Source of the DNA: Rhodanobacteraceae bacterium
GTDB lineage: Bacteria; Pseudomonadota; Gammaproteobacteria; Xanthomonadales; Xanthomonadaceae
Length of the DNA stretch: 64,000 nt
Assembly: GCA_024233975.1 (NCBI GenBank)
Contig: JACKOX010000013.1
Coordinates: 1-64,000 of the forward strand
Reading direction: 5' to 3'
Under the pieces are notes generated by a model. The model made no database searches. It was not told the origin of the DNA and saw nothing but the letters and a program-made list of their open reading frames with translations. Below are positions 1-10,892 of the stretch, piece by piece (position 1 is the first letter of the stretch; every line of letters starts with the position of its first letter). A program made the position numbers and the translations under genes.

Positions 1-1011
1 GACGAAATCTTCAGTGTGCCGATTGACGGTGGCACGACCACCCAGTTGAGCATCCCGGGCGACAATACCTACAACTACACGATCAGCCCTGACGGCAGCA
101 CGGTGGTGTACATGACCAGCACCGGCGGCCAGGGACTGGACGAGCTGTTCAGCGTTCCGGTTCTCGGGGGTACGGTCACCCAACTGAATGCGCCCGTTCC
201 CGCGGGAGAAACCGTCGGCTACTTCGAGATCAGCGCCGACAGCAGCACGGTCGTCTACTCGACGGAATTCATCGATGACTTTGGCGCTCCGAACACCGCC
301 CTGTTCAGCGTACCCATCGGCGGTGGCACCCCCATCCAGCTTACACCGGATTTCCCTGCAGGCAGCGGCACGAATGGCGGCGACATCAGTCCGGACAGCA
401 GCTTCGTCCTGTATCGGGCCGATCAGGACACGCCGGGCGTCCTGGAGCTCTATGCTGTCTCCATTGACGGCGGGGCGAGCGTCAAGCTGAACGCGCCGCT
501 GGTGAGCGGGGGCGATGTATCCAACAGCTGGTTCAGTGCCGACAGCAACTGGATTCTGTATGTGGCTGACCAGGAAACGGACGAGGTCGACGAGCTCTAC
601 AGCCTGCCGCGCGGCCTCCTCGGCCTGCTGTCCACCGTCGCGATATCCAGCACAGACAGCAGCAGTTCCGAAGCAGGACCCGACGCGGGCTCGTTCACCG
701 TGACACGACTCAATGGCGACATGGGTAGTGACCTCACCGTCAACATCAGCCTGGGCGGCTCGGCCACCGCCAGCATCGACTACACCCTGTCGGCTGCCGC
801 AACGACCTCGGTCACCATCCCCGCCGGAGCGTCGTCGGTCGACGTGACGGTACTGCCGTTGGCGGACACCATAGTGGAAGGCACCGAACTGCTGACCGTG
901 ATCCTTGAGCCAGATGCGACGCAGTACTTGCTGGGCGATGACACCAGCGTCGACATCGCAATCGAAGACGGGCCACGACCGCCTAATGTCTTCAATAATG
1001 GGTTCGAGTGA
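1..1011 (+). CDS. Secreted beta-propeller/Calx-beta protein, 3' part (5' end outside window)
   Basis: The reading frame is open from the first base and ends at 1011, so only the last 336 residues are visible. The N-terminal two thirds consist of about four repeats of the type LFSVPI-GG-T-QL followed by ISPDSS-VVY, which resemble TolB/WD40-like propeller blades. Residues of about 205-320 form a Calx-beta-like domain with an EGTE-L-V motif. The protein ends in VFNNGFE, a short C-terminal tail that I recall from many secreted Lysobacterales proteins. A large secreted or surface protein of unknown function is likely. The domain reading is from pattern only, and the exact role cannot be inferred. 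Confidence 0.75.
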   Translation, partial: DEIFSVPIDGGTTTQLSIPGDNTYNYTISPDGSTVVYMTSTGGQGLDELFSVPVLGGTVTQLNAPVPAGETVGYFEISADSSTVVYSTEFIDDFGAPNTALFSVPIGGGTPIQLTPDFPAGSGTNGGDISPDSSFVLYRADQDTPGVLELYAVSIDGGASVKLNAPLVSGGDVSNSWFSADSNWILYVADQETDEVDELYSLPRGLLGLLSTVAISSTDSSSSEAGPDAGSFTVTRLNGDMGSDLTVNISLGGSATASIDYTLSAAATTSVTIPAGASSVDVTVLPLADTIVEGTELLTVILEPDATQYLLGDDTSVDIAIEDGPRPPNVFNNGFE

Positions 1012-1089
1012 TGGGTAGTACGTCCCCGATCTTGTAGACAGCGAAGGAACGCTCTGGGTCGAAATTGCCCGTAGGCCACGGGCTGCTCA

Positions 1090-1737
1090 TCAGTCCCTGT
1101 GGACGGCGGCGGTGTCGAGGCCGAGGCGGCTGACCAGCACGGCGACTTGCGTGCGCGAGTGCGCGCCGAGTTTGCGGAGCACGGCGGTCATGTGTGCTTT
1201 CACCGTGGCTTCGGAGACATCCAGTTCGTAGGCGATCTGCTTGTTCAGCAGGCCGGCGCCGACCATGCCGAGCACGCGGAACTGCTGCGGGGTGAGTTCG
1301 GCGATGCGCGCCGCCAGCTCGCTTTCGTCGTCGGCCAGTGATGACGCCTGCACGTCCGCCGGAATCCAGCGCTCGCCGTCGAGGACCTGGGTGATGGCCT
1401 GGCCGAGTTCGCCGGCCGGCGCGGATTTCGATACGAAGCCCGAGGCGCCGTGCGCCAGAGCCCGCCGTACCAGGGCGGGCTCGTCGCGCGCCGACACCAC
1501 CAGCACCGGCAGCGTCGGATGGTGTGAGCGCAGGTGGATCAGCGCGCTGAAGCCTTCCGCACCCGGCATGGTGAGGTCGAGCAGCACCAGTTCCAGGTCA
1601 TCGTGCGAATCGACGCTGGCCAGCAGCGCCGGAATCGAGTCGGCCTGGTGGATGGTGACCTTCGGCAGCACCTGCCCGACGGTCCGCGACAGGGCGTCGC
1701 GGAACAGCGGATGGTCGTCGGCAATGAGGATGCTCAT
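1090..1737 (-). CDS. NarL/FixJ-family response regulator (CrbR/ErdR-like candidate)
   Basis: This 215-residue two-domain regulator has a receiver domain with acidic pair D7-D8, phospho-acceptor D54 (in LLDLTMPG) and K104. A LuxR-type HTH lies at about 149-200 (LTPQQFRVL ... NKQIAYELDVSEATVKAHM). It starts only 16 bp downstream of acs on the same strand, so the two are probably cotranscribed. LuxR-type regulators called CrbR or ErdR control acs in Vibrio and Pseudomonas, and the location suggests the same role here. That assignment is inference. No cognate kinase lies in the window. Confidence 0.85.
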   Translation of the reverse strand: MSILIADDHPLFRDALSRTVGQVLPKVTIHQADSIPALLASVDSHDDLELVLLDLTMPGAEGFSALIHLRSHHPTLPVLVVSARDEPALVRRALAHGASGFVSKSAPAGELGQAITQVLDGERWIPADVQASSLADDESELAARIAELTPQQFRVLGMVGAGLLNKQIAYELDVSEATVKAHMTAVLRKLGAHSRTQVAVLVSRLGLDTAAVHRD

Positions 1738-1753
1738 GCGGCGTGCGATGTCC

Positions 1754-3700
<1,947 letters not shown>

Positions 3701-3927
3701 GGGCCCTCTCCCGTTTTTTGTGGCCGCGCGGCGTGAAAAACGGCGGCGGCCGGACTGCGTGACCACCACAGTCTAGCCGCCCGCCCCGCAGGGGGTGTCG
3801 TTCCAGGCTTAGACCTTGGTCGAAGAAATCCGGCGTATTCGACCAAAGGCGAATACCACCGGGCCGTCAATTGGCGTCTTGTTCGTCAGGCTGGTCATCA
3901 CAATCCGATGAGCCTTGGGAGGGGATC
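3701..3927. promoter_or_regulatory. Divergent acs / porin control region
   Basis: These 227 bp separate the acs start (minus strand) from the porin start (plus strand), so both promoters must lie here. The region holds one prominent inverted repeat, listed separately. The porin start at 3928 is preceded by a strong GGGAGGGG ribosome-binding site. Confidence 0.6.
3816..3846. promoter_or_regulatory. Inverted repeat TTGGTCGAA-N13-TTCGACCAA
   Basis: Two perfect 9-base arms at 3816-3824 and 3838-3846 are separated by 13 bases, placing the arm centres about two helical turns apart. The site sits in the divergent acs/porin promoter region. It is a plausible operator for a dimeric regulator, possibly the NarL-type protein encoded next to acs. 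The repeat is seen directly; the regulator is inferred. Confidence 0.55.
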
Positions 3928-5304
3928 ATGACTTTCGATCAGGAAACACGACGTGGTCGTGCACGCACTGGCATGCCGGTGACGCTGCGCAGGGGGGCGC
4001 TGGCGCTCGCATTGGTCGGGATGCTGGGAGCACCGCTCTCCGCCTTTGCCGACGAGGCACGGGAGGCGGCTCTGGAGGCGCGAATTGCCGAGCTGGAACG
4101 CCTGGTCAGCCAGCTGGTGACCCAGCAGGCGGAAACCAGCAATCAGCAGCAGGCGATCAAGGCCGAGGTGGCCGAGGTCAAGGCCAAGCCGGCGGCGCAG
4201 TCCAAGCCGATCACCACTTCCGGCACGGACTTCTCCTACGGCGGCTTCATCAAGTTCGACGCCATGGTTACCGACACCAGTGACGGCGAAATCGCTGATG
4301 GTTCGGCCGGCCGCATGTTCTACGTGCCGAGCACCATTCCGGTTACCGCCAATGGCGCAGAACCCGATGTCGATCCCTACACCGATTTCGGTGCGCAGTG
4401 GTCGCGCTTCTGGTTCTCCACCACCCACACCACCGACGCCGGCGACAGCTTCAAGAGCTACATCGAGGCGGATGTGTTCGGTGGCGGCAGCAACAACCTT
4501 GGCAATGAGGTGTCGACCAACACCCACGCACTCACCGTGCGCCATGCCTTCGTCAGCTGGAACCACTGGCTGGCCGGCCAGACCTGGTCGAACTTCCAGG
4601 ACACCGGTTCACTGGTTGATACGGTGGACTTCCTCGGCGTGACCGATGGCACCATCTTCGTGCGCCAGGCACAGATCCGCTACACCAACGGGCCATGGTC
4701 GTTCTCGCTGGAAAACCCGAAGACGCTGACCACCAACTACGGTGGCGCCGGTCGTCATACCAGTGGCGACAGCGTGCTGCCGGACATCACCGGTCGCTGG
4801 ACCACCAAGGGTGACTGGGGCCACTTCAGCGTGGCCGGTCTGGTGCGGCAGCTGCATGACGGCGGCGACACCACCAGTGGTGCGGCCATCAGCGTGGCCG
4901 GCAAGTTCAACGTTGGCTCGAATGACGACATCCGCTACATGGTCAACTACGGCAAGGGCTTCGGCCGCTACTTCGCCTTCGGCCAGGGCACCGATGCCGT
5001 GCAGGACATGAATGGCGACCTCAAGGCGATCACCGCCTACAGCGGCTTCGCCGGCTGGCGCCATGCCTTCAGCAGCAAGTTGCGCGGCAACCTGATCTAT
5101 TCCGCCGCCTACTACGACAACGATGTCGCGCTCACCGGCTACGGCGTTACCGAGACCTCGCATTCGCTGCGCGCCAACCTGATCTACACGCCGTTCCCCC
5201 GTCTGGATGTCGGTGCCGAGGTCAGCTACGGCAAGCGGGCGCTGGAGGACGATCGCGAGGGTGACCTGCGGCGCCTGGCCTTCACCGCCAAGTATTCGTT
5301 CTGA
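3928..5304 (+). CDS. DcaP-like trimeric outer-membrane porin
   Basis: This 458-residue protein has an N-terminal signal peptide ending near SAFA-DEA, then a coiled coil (about residues 45-85, EARIAELERLV and following). A long beta-rich region follows, starting GGFIKFDAMVTDTS, and the protein ends in aromatic F (KYSF) as outer-membrane barrels do. The architecture matches DcaP-family porins, which pass small organic acids. The start at 3928 is set by GGGAGGGG upstream. The next gene begins 13 bp later, so this is the first gene of an operon with the DUF4212 and symporter genes, probably providing outer-membrane entry for the symporter substrate. Confidence 0.85.
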   Translation: MTFDQETRRGRARTGMPVTLRRGALALALVGMLGAPLSAFADEAREAALEARIAELERLVSQLVTQQAETSNQQQAIKAEVAEVKAKPAAQSKPITTSGTDFSYGGFIKFDAMVTDTSDGEIADGSAGRMFYVPSTIPVTANGAEPDVDPYTDFGAQWSRFWFSTTHTTDAGDSFKSYIEADVFGGGSNNLGNEVSTNTHALTVRHAFVSWNHWLAGQTWSNFQDTGSLVDTVDFLGVTDGTIFVRQAQIRYTNGPWSFSLENPKTLTTNYGGAGRHTSGDSVLPDITGRWTTKGDWGHFSVAGLVRQLHDGGDTTSGAAISVAGKFNVGSNDDIRYMVNYGKGFGRYFAFGQGTDAVQDMNGDLKAITAYSGFAGWRHAFSSKLRGNLIYSAAYYDNDVALTGYGVTETSHSLRANLIYTPFPRLDVGAEVSYGKRALEDDREGDLRRLAFTAKYSF

Positions 5305-5317
5305 GGAGGGGAGAACC

Positions 5318-5584
5318 ATGAGCGACAAATCCACACCGTCTGCCAGCGAATACTGGAAGGCGAACCTGAAGCTGATCGCCACGCTGCTGGCGATCTGGGC
5401 CCTGGTTTCCTATGGCGCGGGCATCGTCTTCGCCAGCTGGCTGAACCACATCCACCTGGGCGGTTACCCGCTGGGGTTCTGGTTCGCGCAGCAGGGTTCG
5501 ATCTACGTCTTCATCGCCTTGATCTTCGTGTACGCGAAGAAGATGGGTGATATCGACCGTCGTTTCGACGTCCACGAAGACTGA
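5318..5584 (+). CDS. DUF4212 small membrane subunit of the symporter
   Basis: This 88-residue protein has two hydrophobic segments (about 20-42 and 55-75) and the motif GYPLGFWFAQQGSIYVFI, typical of DUF4212 (YjcH-like). Such proteins are encoded just upstream of acetate-type sodium:solute symporters and are thought to act with them. An AGGAGGGGA site precedes the ATG at 5318. The symporter follows after 12 bp. Confidence 0.88.
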   Translation: MSDKSTPSASEYWKANLKLIATLLAIWALVSYGAGIVFASWLNHIHLGGYPLGFWFAQQGSIYVFIALIFVYAKKMGDIDRRFDVHED

Positions 5585-5596
5585 CGGGAGCCCACG

Positions 5597-7405
5597 ATGG
5601 ATCTTCAGACAATCACCTATATCGTCGTCGGCCTGACCTTCGCGCTGTACATCGGCATCGCCATCTGGGCGCGTGCCGGTTCGACCAGTGAGTTCTATGC
5701 CGCCGGCGGACAGGTCCACCCGGTCACCAACGGCATGGCCATCGCCGCGGACTGGATGAGCGCAGCGTCGTTCATTTCCATGGCCGGCCTGATCAGCAAC
5801 CTCGGCTACGGCGGTTCGCTGTTCCTCATGGGCTGGACCGGCGGCTACGTGCTGCTGGCCCTGCTGCTGGCGCCGTATCTTCGCAAGTTCGGCAAGTTCA
5901 CAGTGCCGCAGTTCATCGGCGATCGCTTCTATTCGAAGTCGGCGGCGACGATCGCGGTCGTGTGTTTGCTGGTGGCTTCGCTGACCTACATCATCGGCCA
6001 GATGACCGGCGTCGGCGTCGCCTTCTCGCGCTTCCTCGGCGTGTCCAAGGAGACCGGCATCTATGTCGGCATGGGCATCGTGTTCGCCTATGCGGTCTTT
6101 GGCGGCATGAAGGGCATCACCTACACGCAGGTGGCGCAGTACTGCGTGCTGATCCTGGCCTATACGATCCCGGCGATCTTCATTTCCATGCAGCTCACCG
6201 GCAATCCGATCCCGCAGTTGGGGCTGGGTTCGGACCTGGAAGGCCATTCGGTGTCGTTGCTGTCCAAGCTCGACCAGGTGGTGACCGACCTGGGTTTTGA
6301 CCGGTACACGACGCAGGTTCCGGGCAGCAAGCTGAACATGTTCATGTACACGCTGTCGCTGATGATCGGTACCGCCGGCCTGCCGCACGTGATCATGCGC
6401 TTCTTCACCGTACCCACGGTCAAGGGCGCGCGTAGTTCGGCCGGTTGGGCGCTGGTTTTCATCGCCATCCTCTACACCACCGCACCGGCCGTGGCCGCAA
6501 TGGCCAAGACCAACCTGATCCGCACGATCAGCCCTGGCGTGGTGATGCAGGACACCGACCCGTATGCCCCCGATGCCGCGATCAAGTACGACGAGCGTCC
6601 GGACTGGATGAAGCGCTGGGAAGCCACCGGCCTGCTCCAGTTCGAAGACAAGAACAATGACGGTCGCATCCAGTACTACAACGACAAGACTGCCAACACC
6701 GCGGTGCAGGAGAAGATCGAAGCCGCCGGCTGGAAAGGCAACGAGCTGAACGTCAATGCCGACATCATCGTGCTGGCCAATCCGGAAATCGCGCTGCTGC
6801 CCAACTGGGTGATCGCGCTGGTGGCGGCTGGCGGTCTGGCGGCCGCGCTGTCGACCGCCGCCGGACTGCTGATGGCGATTTCCTCGGCGGTTTCGCACGA
6901 TCTGGTCAAGGGCGTGTTCATGCCCGCGATCAGCGAGAAGGGCGAACTGCTGGCGGGCAAGATCGCCATGGCGGTATCGATCGTGGTGGCCGGTTGGCTG
7001 GGATTGAATCCACCAGGATTCGCGGCCGGGACGGTGGCGCTGGCGTTCGGTATCGCCGCCAGCTCGCTGTTCCCGGCGATCATGATGGGCATCTTCAGCA
7101 AGAGCATGAACAAGCAGGGCGCGATGGCGGGCATGCTCGCCGGCCTGCTGGTCACGCTGTTCTACGTGTTCGCGCACAAGGGCCTGTTCTTCATCAAGGG
7201 CACCGAGTACGTTGGCCTGATCGGCGGACCGAACAGCTTCTTCGGCATCTCGCCGGAAGCCTTCGGTTCGGTGGGCGCGATCATCAACTTCACGGTAGCC
7301 TTCATCGTGCACAAGATGACCGCGGCTCCGCCGGAGCACATCCAGCACATGGTCGAATCCGTGCGCGTCCCGCGTGGCGCAGCGGCGGTGTCCGGAGCGC
7401 ATTGA
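5597..7405 (+). CDS. Sodium:solute symporter, acetate permease-like (VC_2705 type)
   Basis: This 602-residue polytopic inner-membrane protein of the SSS (SLC5) family starts LQTITYIVVGLTFALYIGIA and carries the DWMSAASFISMAG signature near residue 50. A hydrophilic insertion at about residues 310-390 contains DKNNDGRI, a calcium-loop-like segment characteristic of the longer subgroup. Pairing with a DUF4212 gene and divergence from acs support uptake of acetate or another short monocarboxylate. It is not fused to a kinase. The substrate is inferred from context. Confidence 0.9.
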   Translation: MDLQTITYIVVGLTFALYIGIAIWARAGSTSEFYAAGGQVHPVTNGMAIAADWMSAASFISMAGLISNLGYGGSLFLMGWTGGYVLLALLLAPYLRKFGKFTVPQFIGDRFYSKSAATIAVVCLLVASLTYIIGQMTGVGVAFSRFLGVSKETGIYVGMGIVFAYAVFGGMKGITYTQVAQYCVLILAYTIPAIFISMQLTGNPIPQLGLGSDLEGHSVSLLSKLDQVVTDLGFDRYTTQVPGSKLNMFMYTLSLMIGTAGLPHVIMRFFTVPTVKGARSSAGWALVFIAILYTTAPAVAAMAKTNLIRTISPGVVMQDTDPYAPDAAIKYDERPDWMKRWEATGLLQFEDKNNDGRIQYYNDKTANTAVQEKIEAAGWKGNELNVNADIIVLANPEIALLPNWVIALVAAGGLAAALSTAAGLLMAISSAVSHDLVKGVFMPAISEKGELLAGKIAMAVSIVVAGWLGLNPPGFAAGTVALAFGIAASSLFPAIMMGIFSKSMNKQGAMAGMLAGLLVTLFYVFAHKGLFFIKGTEYVGLIGGPNSFFGISPEAFGSVGAIINFTVAFIVHKMTAAPPEHIQHMVESVRVPRGAAAVSGAH

Positions 7406-7489
7406 CGGACATTGACCGATACTGGCGCGGGCGGTCCTCATGGGCCGCCCGCAACCTTTTTCGGACAAGGCACGGAGGGGAGTTCGCCG

Positions 7490-7843
7490 ATGTTCCAGTA
7501 CGCCAACCTCGCACTGACCTGGCTCCTGTTCCTGGCGCTGTTCCCGATCGCCTTCTTCTGGCTGCGAAGGGCCTGGCGCATCGGCGTGCGTCGGGATTTC
7601 TCGGAAGTCGCGCTCAAGGGCGGCGAACCACCACCGGATGCGGTGCGCTGGGCACCCTACGAAATGGCGATATCCGGCATCGCCGGAACCATCATCGCGG
7701 TGACCATCGTGTGGATCCTGGTTGGCGCCATGCCTTATGAGCAATGGACCGCGGTCGCCGGCAGCACCATCTGGTGCAAGTTCATGGCCAGCTTCGCGCT
7801 TGGCCGTCACGCACATGCGCTGGCCGCGCGCCGGAAGAGCTGA
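7490..7843 (+). CDS. Small two-helix membrane protein of unknown function
   Basis: This 117-residue protein has one hydrophobic helix near the N-terminus (LTWLLFLALFPIAFFWL) and one near residues 64-84 (GIAGTIIAVTIVWILVGAM), joined by a charged loop. I selected the ATG at 7490 because GGAGGGGAG lies upstream; an earlier in-frame start gives a non-hydrophobic extension. It sits 84 bp after the symporter and 46 bp before the cNMP/CBS protein, on the same strand. I do not recognise a family; a partner of the transport system is possible. Confidence 0.6.
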   Translation: MFQYANLALTWLLFLALFPIAFFWLRRAWRIGVRRDFSEVALKGGEPPPDAVRWAPYEMAISGIAGTIIAVTIVWILVGAMPYEQWTAVAGSTIWCKFMASFALGRHAHALAARRKS

Positions 7844-7889
7844 AGGACGGATCTGCAATCGCCGGCGCCCCGAGGCAAGATAGAGGGCG

Positions 7890-9704
7890 ATGAATCCGCT
7901 GCTCGACTTCGACCATCCGCCGCTGTCGCTGCTCGATCCCGGGCAGCGTCGTGCCTTTGACCGCGCCTGCGACATCGTGCTGTTCGAAGCCGGCGAGCGG
8001 CCGCTGAAGGCGGGCGAATCCTCGGCGTCGGTGTATTTCGTCATCAAGGGGCAGGCGCAGGCGCTGCAGCTCCGGGACAGCGAAGAGCAGCCGTTGGCCG
8101 ACTACGGTCCCGGCGACGTGCTCGGCGCCTTCGCGGTGATCCAGGGCGAGGCGCGCTTTACCTACGTGGTGCGCGAGGACCTGCTCTGCCACGCGGTCGA
8201 CGCGGAGGTGTTCCGCCAGGCGCTGGAGAGTAACGAGCGTTTCGCCGCGTGGTTCAACGAGGGCCTGTCGGCCAAGCGCAGCCTGTGGCAGCGCGCCGCC
8301 CAGCACGAAGTGGCGAACGACGTGATGCTGACCCGAGTCGCCGATGCGCAGCTGGCACCGGCGGTCTGGCTGCATCCGCAGAGCAGCCTGCGCGAGGCGC
8401 GACTGGCGATGAAACGCCGTGGCGTCAGCTGCGTGCTGGTGCGCGAGTCGCCGGCCGCCGAGCCGGGAATCCTCACGCGCACCGACCTGCTGGATGCGCT
8501 GGCGCTGTCGAACGCGCAGCCGGACGACGCGCTGGCGTCGTGGGTCACGCGACCGCTGATCAGCATCGATGCCGGCGACGTGCTGTTCCAGTCGCTGGTG
8601 CTGATGACCGAGCGGCACGTCGAGCGTGTCGTCGTCCGTGACCAGTCCCGGCATGGCGAGATTCGCGGCACGCTGGGCATTGGCGAGGTGCTCAGCCACT
8701 TCAGCAGCCACTCGCACCTGATTGGACTGGAGCTGGCTAGGGCGGAAAGCATCGAGGCGGTGCAGCAGGCCTCGCGACGTGTTCCCGAGCTGGTCCGCGT
8801 GCTGCATGCGCAGGGCGGGCGCATGAGCTACCTGATGGAGATGGTGTCGGCGCTGAACACGCGACTGTTCCGTCGCCTGTTCGAGCTGATCCTGCCGATG
8901 GACTGGCAGTCGCACTGCTGCGTGCTGGTGCTGGGCAGCGAAGGGCGGCGCGAACAGATCCTGCGTACCGACCAGGACAATGCGCTGATCCATCCGGCCG
9001 GTCTTGATGAAGCCGAACTGGCGGCGGTCTGCGACCGCTTCAGCGAGGCGCTGATCGGCTGCGGCTTCCCGCCCTGTCCCGGTGGCGTGATGCTGCGCAA
9101 CGATGCCTGGCGAGGTGACGCCGATACCTGGCGCACGCGCATCGACCGACTGGTCGGCAGCTCCGATCCGCAGAAACTGATGGATCTCGCCATCCTGCTC
9201 GACGCGCGCCCGGTGGCTGGCGACCCAGCCGTCTTCGAGCCGCTGCAGCGGCACCTGTTCGATGCCGCGCGCAACGACATCGTGCTGCATCACTTTGCCG
9301 CCGCCGCGCTGGCTTTCGGTACGCCACTGACCCTGTTCGGTCGCTTGCGCTCGGAAGAGCACCGGCTGGACATCAAGAAGGGCGGCATCTTTCCGCTGGT
9401 CCACGGCCTGCGTGCGCTGGCCATGCGCGAACAAGTGACGGCGCGAAACAGTTTCGACCGTGCGGCCGCATTGACCGGCGCTGGCGTGCTCAGTGAGGCG
9501 CTGGGTCGCGACGTACAGCAGGCACTGGCGATCTTCCAGCGGCTGCGGCTTGGGCAGCAGCTGGAAGCACTGCAGCGCGGCGAGGAAGCGGACAACCGGC
9601 TGCGCCTGGATGAGCTGCGACGGCTGGATCGCGAACTGCTGCGTGATGCCATCGGCGTGGTGGATGCCTTCAAGCAGGCGCTGCGCCAGCAGTTCCACCT
9701 GTAG
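7890..9704 (+). CDS. cNMP-binding/CBS/DUF294 nucleotidyltransferase-like signalling protein
   Basis: The 604 residues show the usual order of this family. A cyclic-nucleotide-binding-like domain lies at about 10-125, a CBS pair at about 150-280, then a DUF294 nucleotidyltransferase-like domain with GSEGRREQILRTDQDNAL near residue 355, and a C-terminal helical DUF294_C domain. Such proteins often accompany SSS symporters and acs, and are presumed regulatory. The start at 7890 was accepted although its ribosome site (agatagagggcg) is modest. The exonuclease gene follows after 11 bp. Confidence 0.88.
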   Translation: MNPLLDFDHPPLSLLDPGQRRAFDRACDIVLFEAGERPLKAGESSASVYFVIKGQAQALQLRDSEEQPLADYGPGDVLGAFAVIQGEARFTYVVREDLLCHAVDAEVFRQALESNERFAAWFNEGLSAKRSLWQRAAQHEVANDVMLTRVADAQLAPAVWLHPQSSLREARLAMKRRGVSCVLVRESPAAEPGILTRTDLLDALALSNAQPDDALASWVTRPLISIDAGDVLFQSLVLMTERHVERVVVRDQSRHGEIRGTLGIGEVLSHFSSHSHLIGLELARAESIEAVQQASRRVPELVRVLHAQGGRMSYLMEMVSALNTRLFRRLFELILPMDWQSHCCVLVLGSEGRREQILRTDQDNALIHPAGLDEAELAAVCDRFSEALIGCGFPPCPGGVMLRNDAWRGDADTWRTRIDRLVGSSDPQKLMDLAILLDARPVAGDPAVFEPLQRHLFDAARNDIVLHHFAAAALAFGTPLTLFGRLRSEEHRLDIKKGGIFPLVHGLRALAMREQVTARNSFDRAAALTGAGVLSEALGRDVQQALAIFQRLRLGQQLEALQRGEEADNRLRLDELRRLDRELLRDAIGVVDAFKQALRQQFHL

Positions 9705-9715
9705 GACGGGATCGC

Positions 9716-10312
9716 ATGCACTGGCCCTGGCAACGATGGCGGCAGCGACGCGCGCAAGCCGATGGTCGTTTCGCCGCCTGCTTCGCGCCGTATCGTGGCG
9801 ATGAATGGGTGGCGCTGGATCTGGAAACCACTGGCCTCGATCCGCGCGTTGACGAGATCCTCAGCATCGCCGCCGTTCGCGGCGATGCGCAGCGCCTGCG
9901 TTTGCGCGAACGGCTGGTGCTGACGGTGCGCAGTCGCAGTCATCGCGTGGCCGGCAGTTCGCGACACCACCAGCTTCGCCCCGTCGACGTGCGTAACGCG
10001 CTGCCGGTGGGCGAGGCGCTGGAGCAGTTGCTGGACTTCGTCGGTGGGCGGCCGCTGGTGGGCTATGTGATCGGCTTCGACGTGGCCATGCTGGATCGCC
10101 CGCTGCAGCGCCTGCATGGCTTCCGCATGCCGCAGCGACGCATCGACATTCGCGACCTGTACCGGCGCTGGCTGGCGGCAAGGCAGCCGGACCGTCCCGG
10201 CGAAGCCAATCTCGACGCCATCGCCACCGAACTCGGCATTCCGCTGTTCGAGCGACACACGGCATTGGGTGATGCGGTCACGGCCGGACTTGCCTACCTG
10301 CGACTGCGCTAG
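9716..10312 (+). CDS. DEDDh 3'-5' exonuclease (DnaQ-like)
   Basis: This 198-residue protein has Exo I DLETTGLDP (about residue 37), Exo II in VGYVIGFDVAML and Exo III ERHTALGDAVTAG, so all four acidic residues and the histidine of DEDDh exonucleases are present. It acts on DNA or RNA 3' ends; the substrate is unknown. It is translationally close to the DUF294 gene, a pairing common around acetate symporters. Its stop overlaps the trmL stop by four bases (CTAG) in convergent orientation. Confidence 0.87.
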   Translation: MHWPWQRWRQRRAQADGRFAACFAPYRGDEWVALDLETTGLDPRVDEILSIAAVRGDAQRLRLRERLVLTVRSRSHRVAGSSRHHQLRPVDVRNALPVGEALEQLLDFVGGRPLVGYVIGFDVAMLDRPLQRLHGFRMPQRRIDIRDLYRRWLAARQPDRPGEANLDAIATELGIPLFERHTALGDAVTAGLAYLRLR

Positions 10313-10788
10313 CTGCCCGGCGTGTCGGCGCCATCGAAGCCACGCTGCCGCCAGGCTTCATAGACCAGCACGGCAACGGCATTCGACAGGTTCAGGCTGC
10401 GGTTGCCGGGACGCATGGGTAGGCGCAGGCGCTGTTCGACTGGCAGAGAATCGATGACCTCGCCCGGCAGGCCGCGGCTTTCCGGCCCGAACAGAAGGGC
10501 GTCGCCTTCCGCATATTCCACGATGTCATAGCGCTGCCGGCCACGCGTGCTGACCGCAAACAGTCGCTTCGGCTTCAGGACTTCAAGGCAGCTGTCGAGA
10601 TCCGGGTGAACCTGCAGTTCCGCGAACTCGTGGTAGTCGAGTCCCGCGCGACGCAGCTGCTTGTCGTCCACCGAGAAACCCATGGGTTCGATCAGGTGCA
10701 GGCGTGCGCCACTGTTGGCGCAGAGGCGGATGATGTTGCCGGTGTTGGGTGGAATTTCCGGCTCGAACAGGATGACGTCGATCAGCAT
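10309..10788 (-). CDS. trmL: tRNA (cytidine/uridine-34-2'-O)-methyltransferase
   Basis: This 159-residue SPOUT methyltransferase begins MLIDVILFEPEIPPNTGNII, and the knot region carries LLFGPESRGLP and LPMRPGNRSLNLSNAVAV. It methylates the wobble ribose of certain leucine tRNAs. The start at 10788 was chosen because the family begins right at this sequence; an upstream in-frame codon would add 20 extra residues. Confidence 0.95.
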   Translation of the reverse strand: MLIDVILFEPEIPPNTGNIIRLCANSGARLHLIEPMGFSVDDKQLRRAGLDYHEFAELQVHPDLDSCLEVLKPKRLFAVSTRGRQRYDIVEYAEGDALLFGPESRGLPGEVIDSLPVEQRLRLPMRPGNRSLNLSNAVAVLVYEAWRQRGFDGADTPGS

Positions 10789-10892
10789 GCGCGCATTATG
10801 CCGCCGCCCAACGCGCCGCAGTGGCTTCGCGAACAAGATCGCCGGCATGCTGCCGGCGATCTTGCTGGTTCCAATGCTTCAGGGAACCGTGC

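Noticed and set aside
5282..8047. Long minus-strand open frame of about 920 codons
   Set aside because: It lies opposite the porin, DUF4212 and symporter genes, is rich in His, Arg, Gln and Gly with no motifs, and has no ribosome site. It is an antisense shadow of GC-rich genes.
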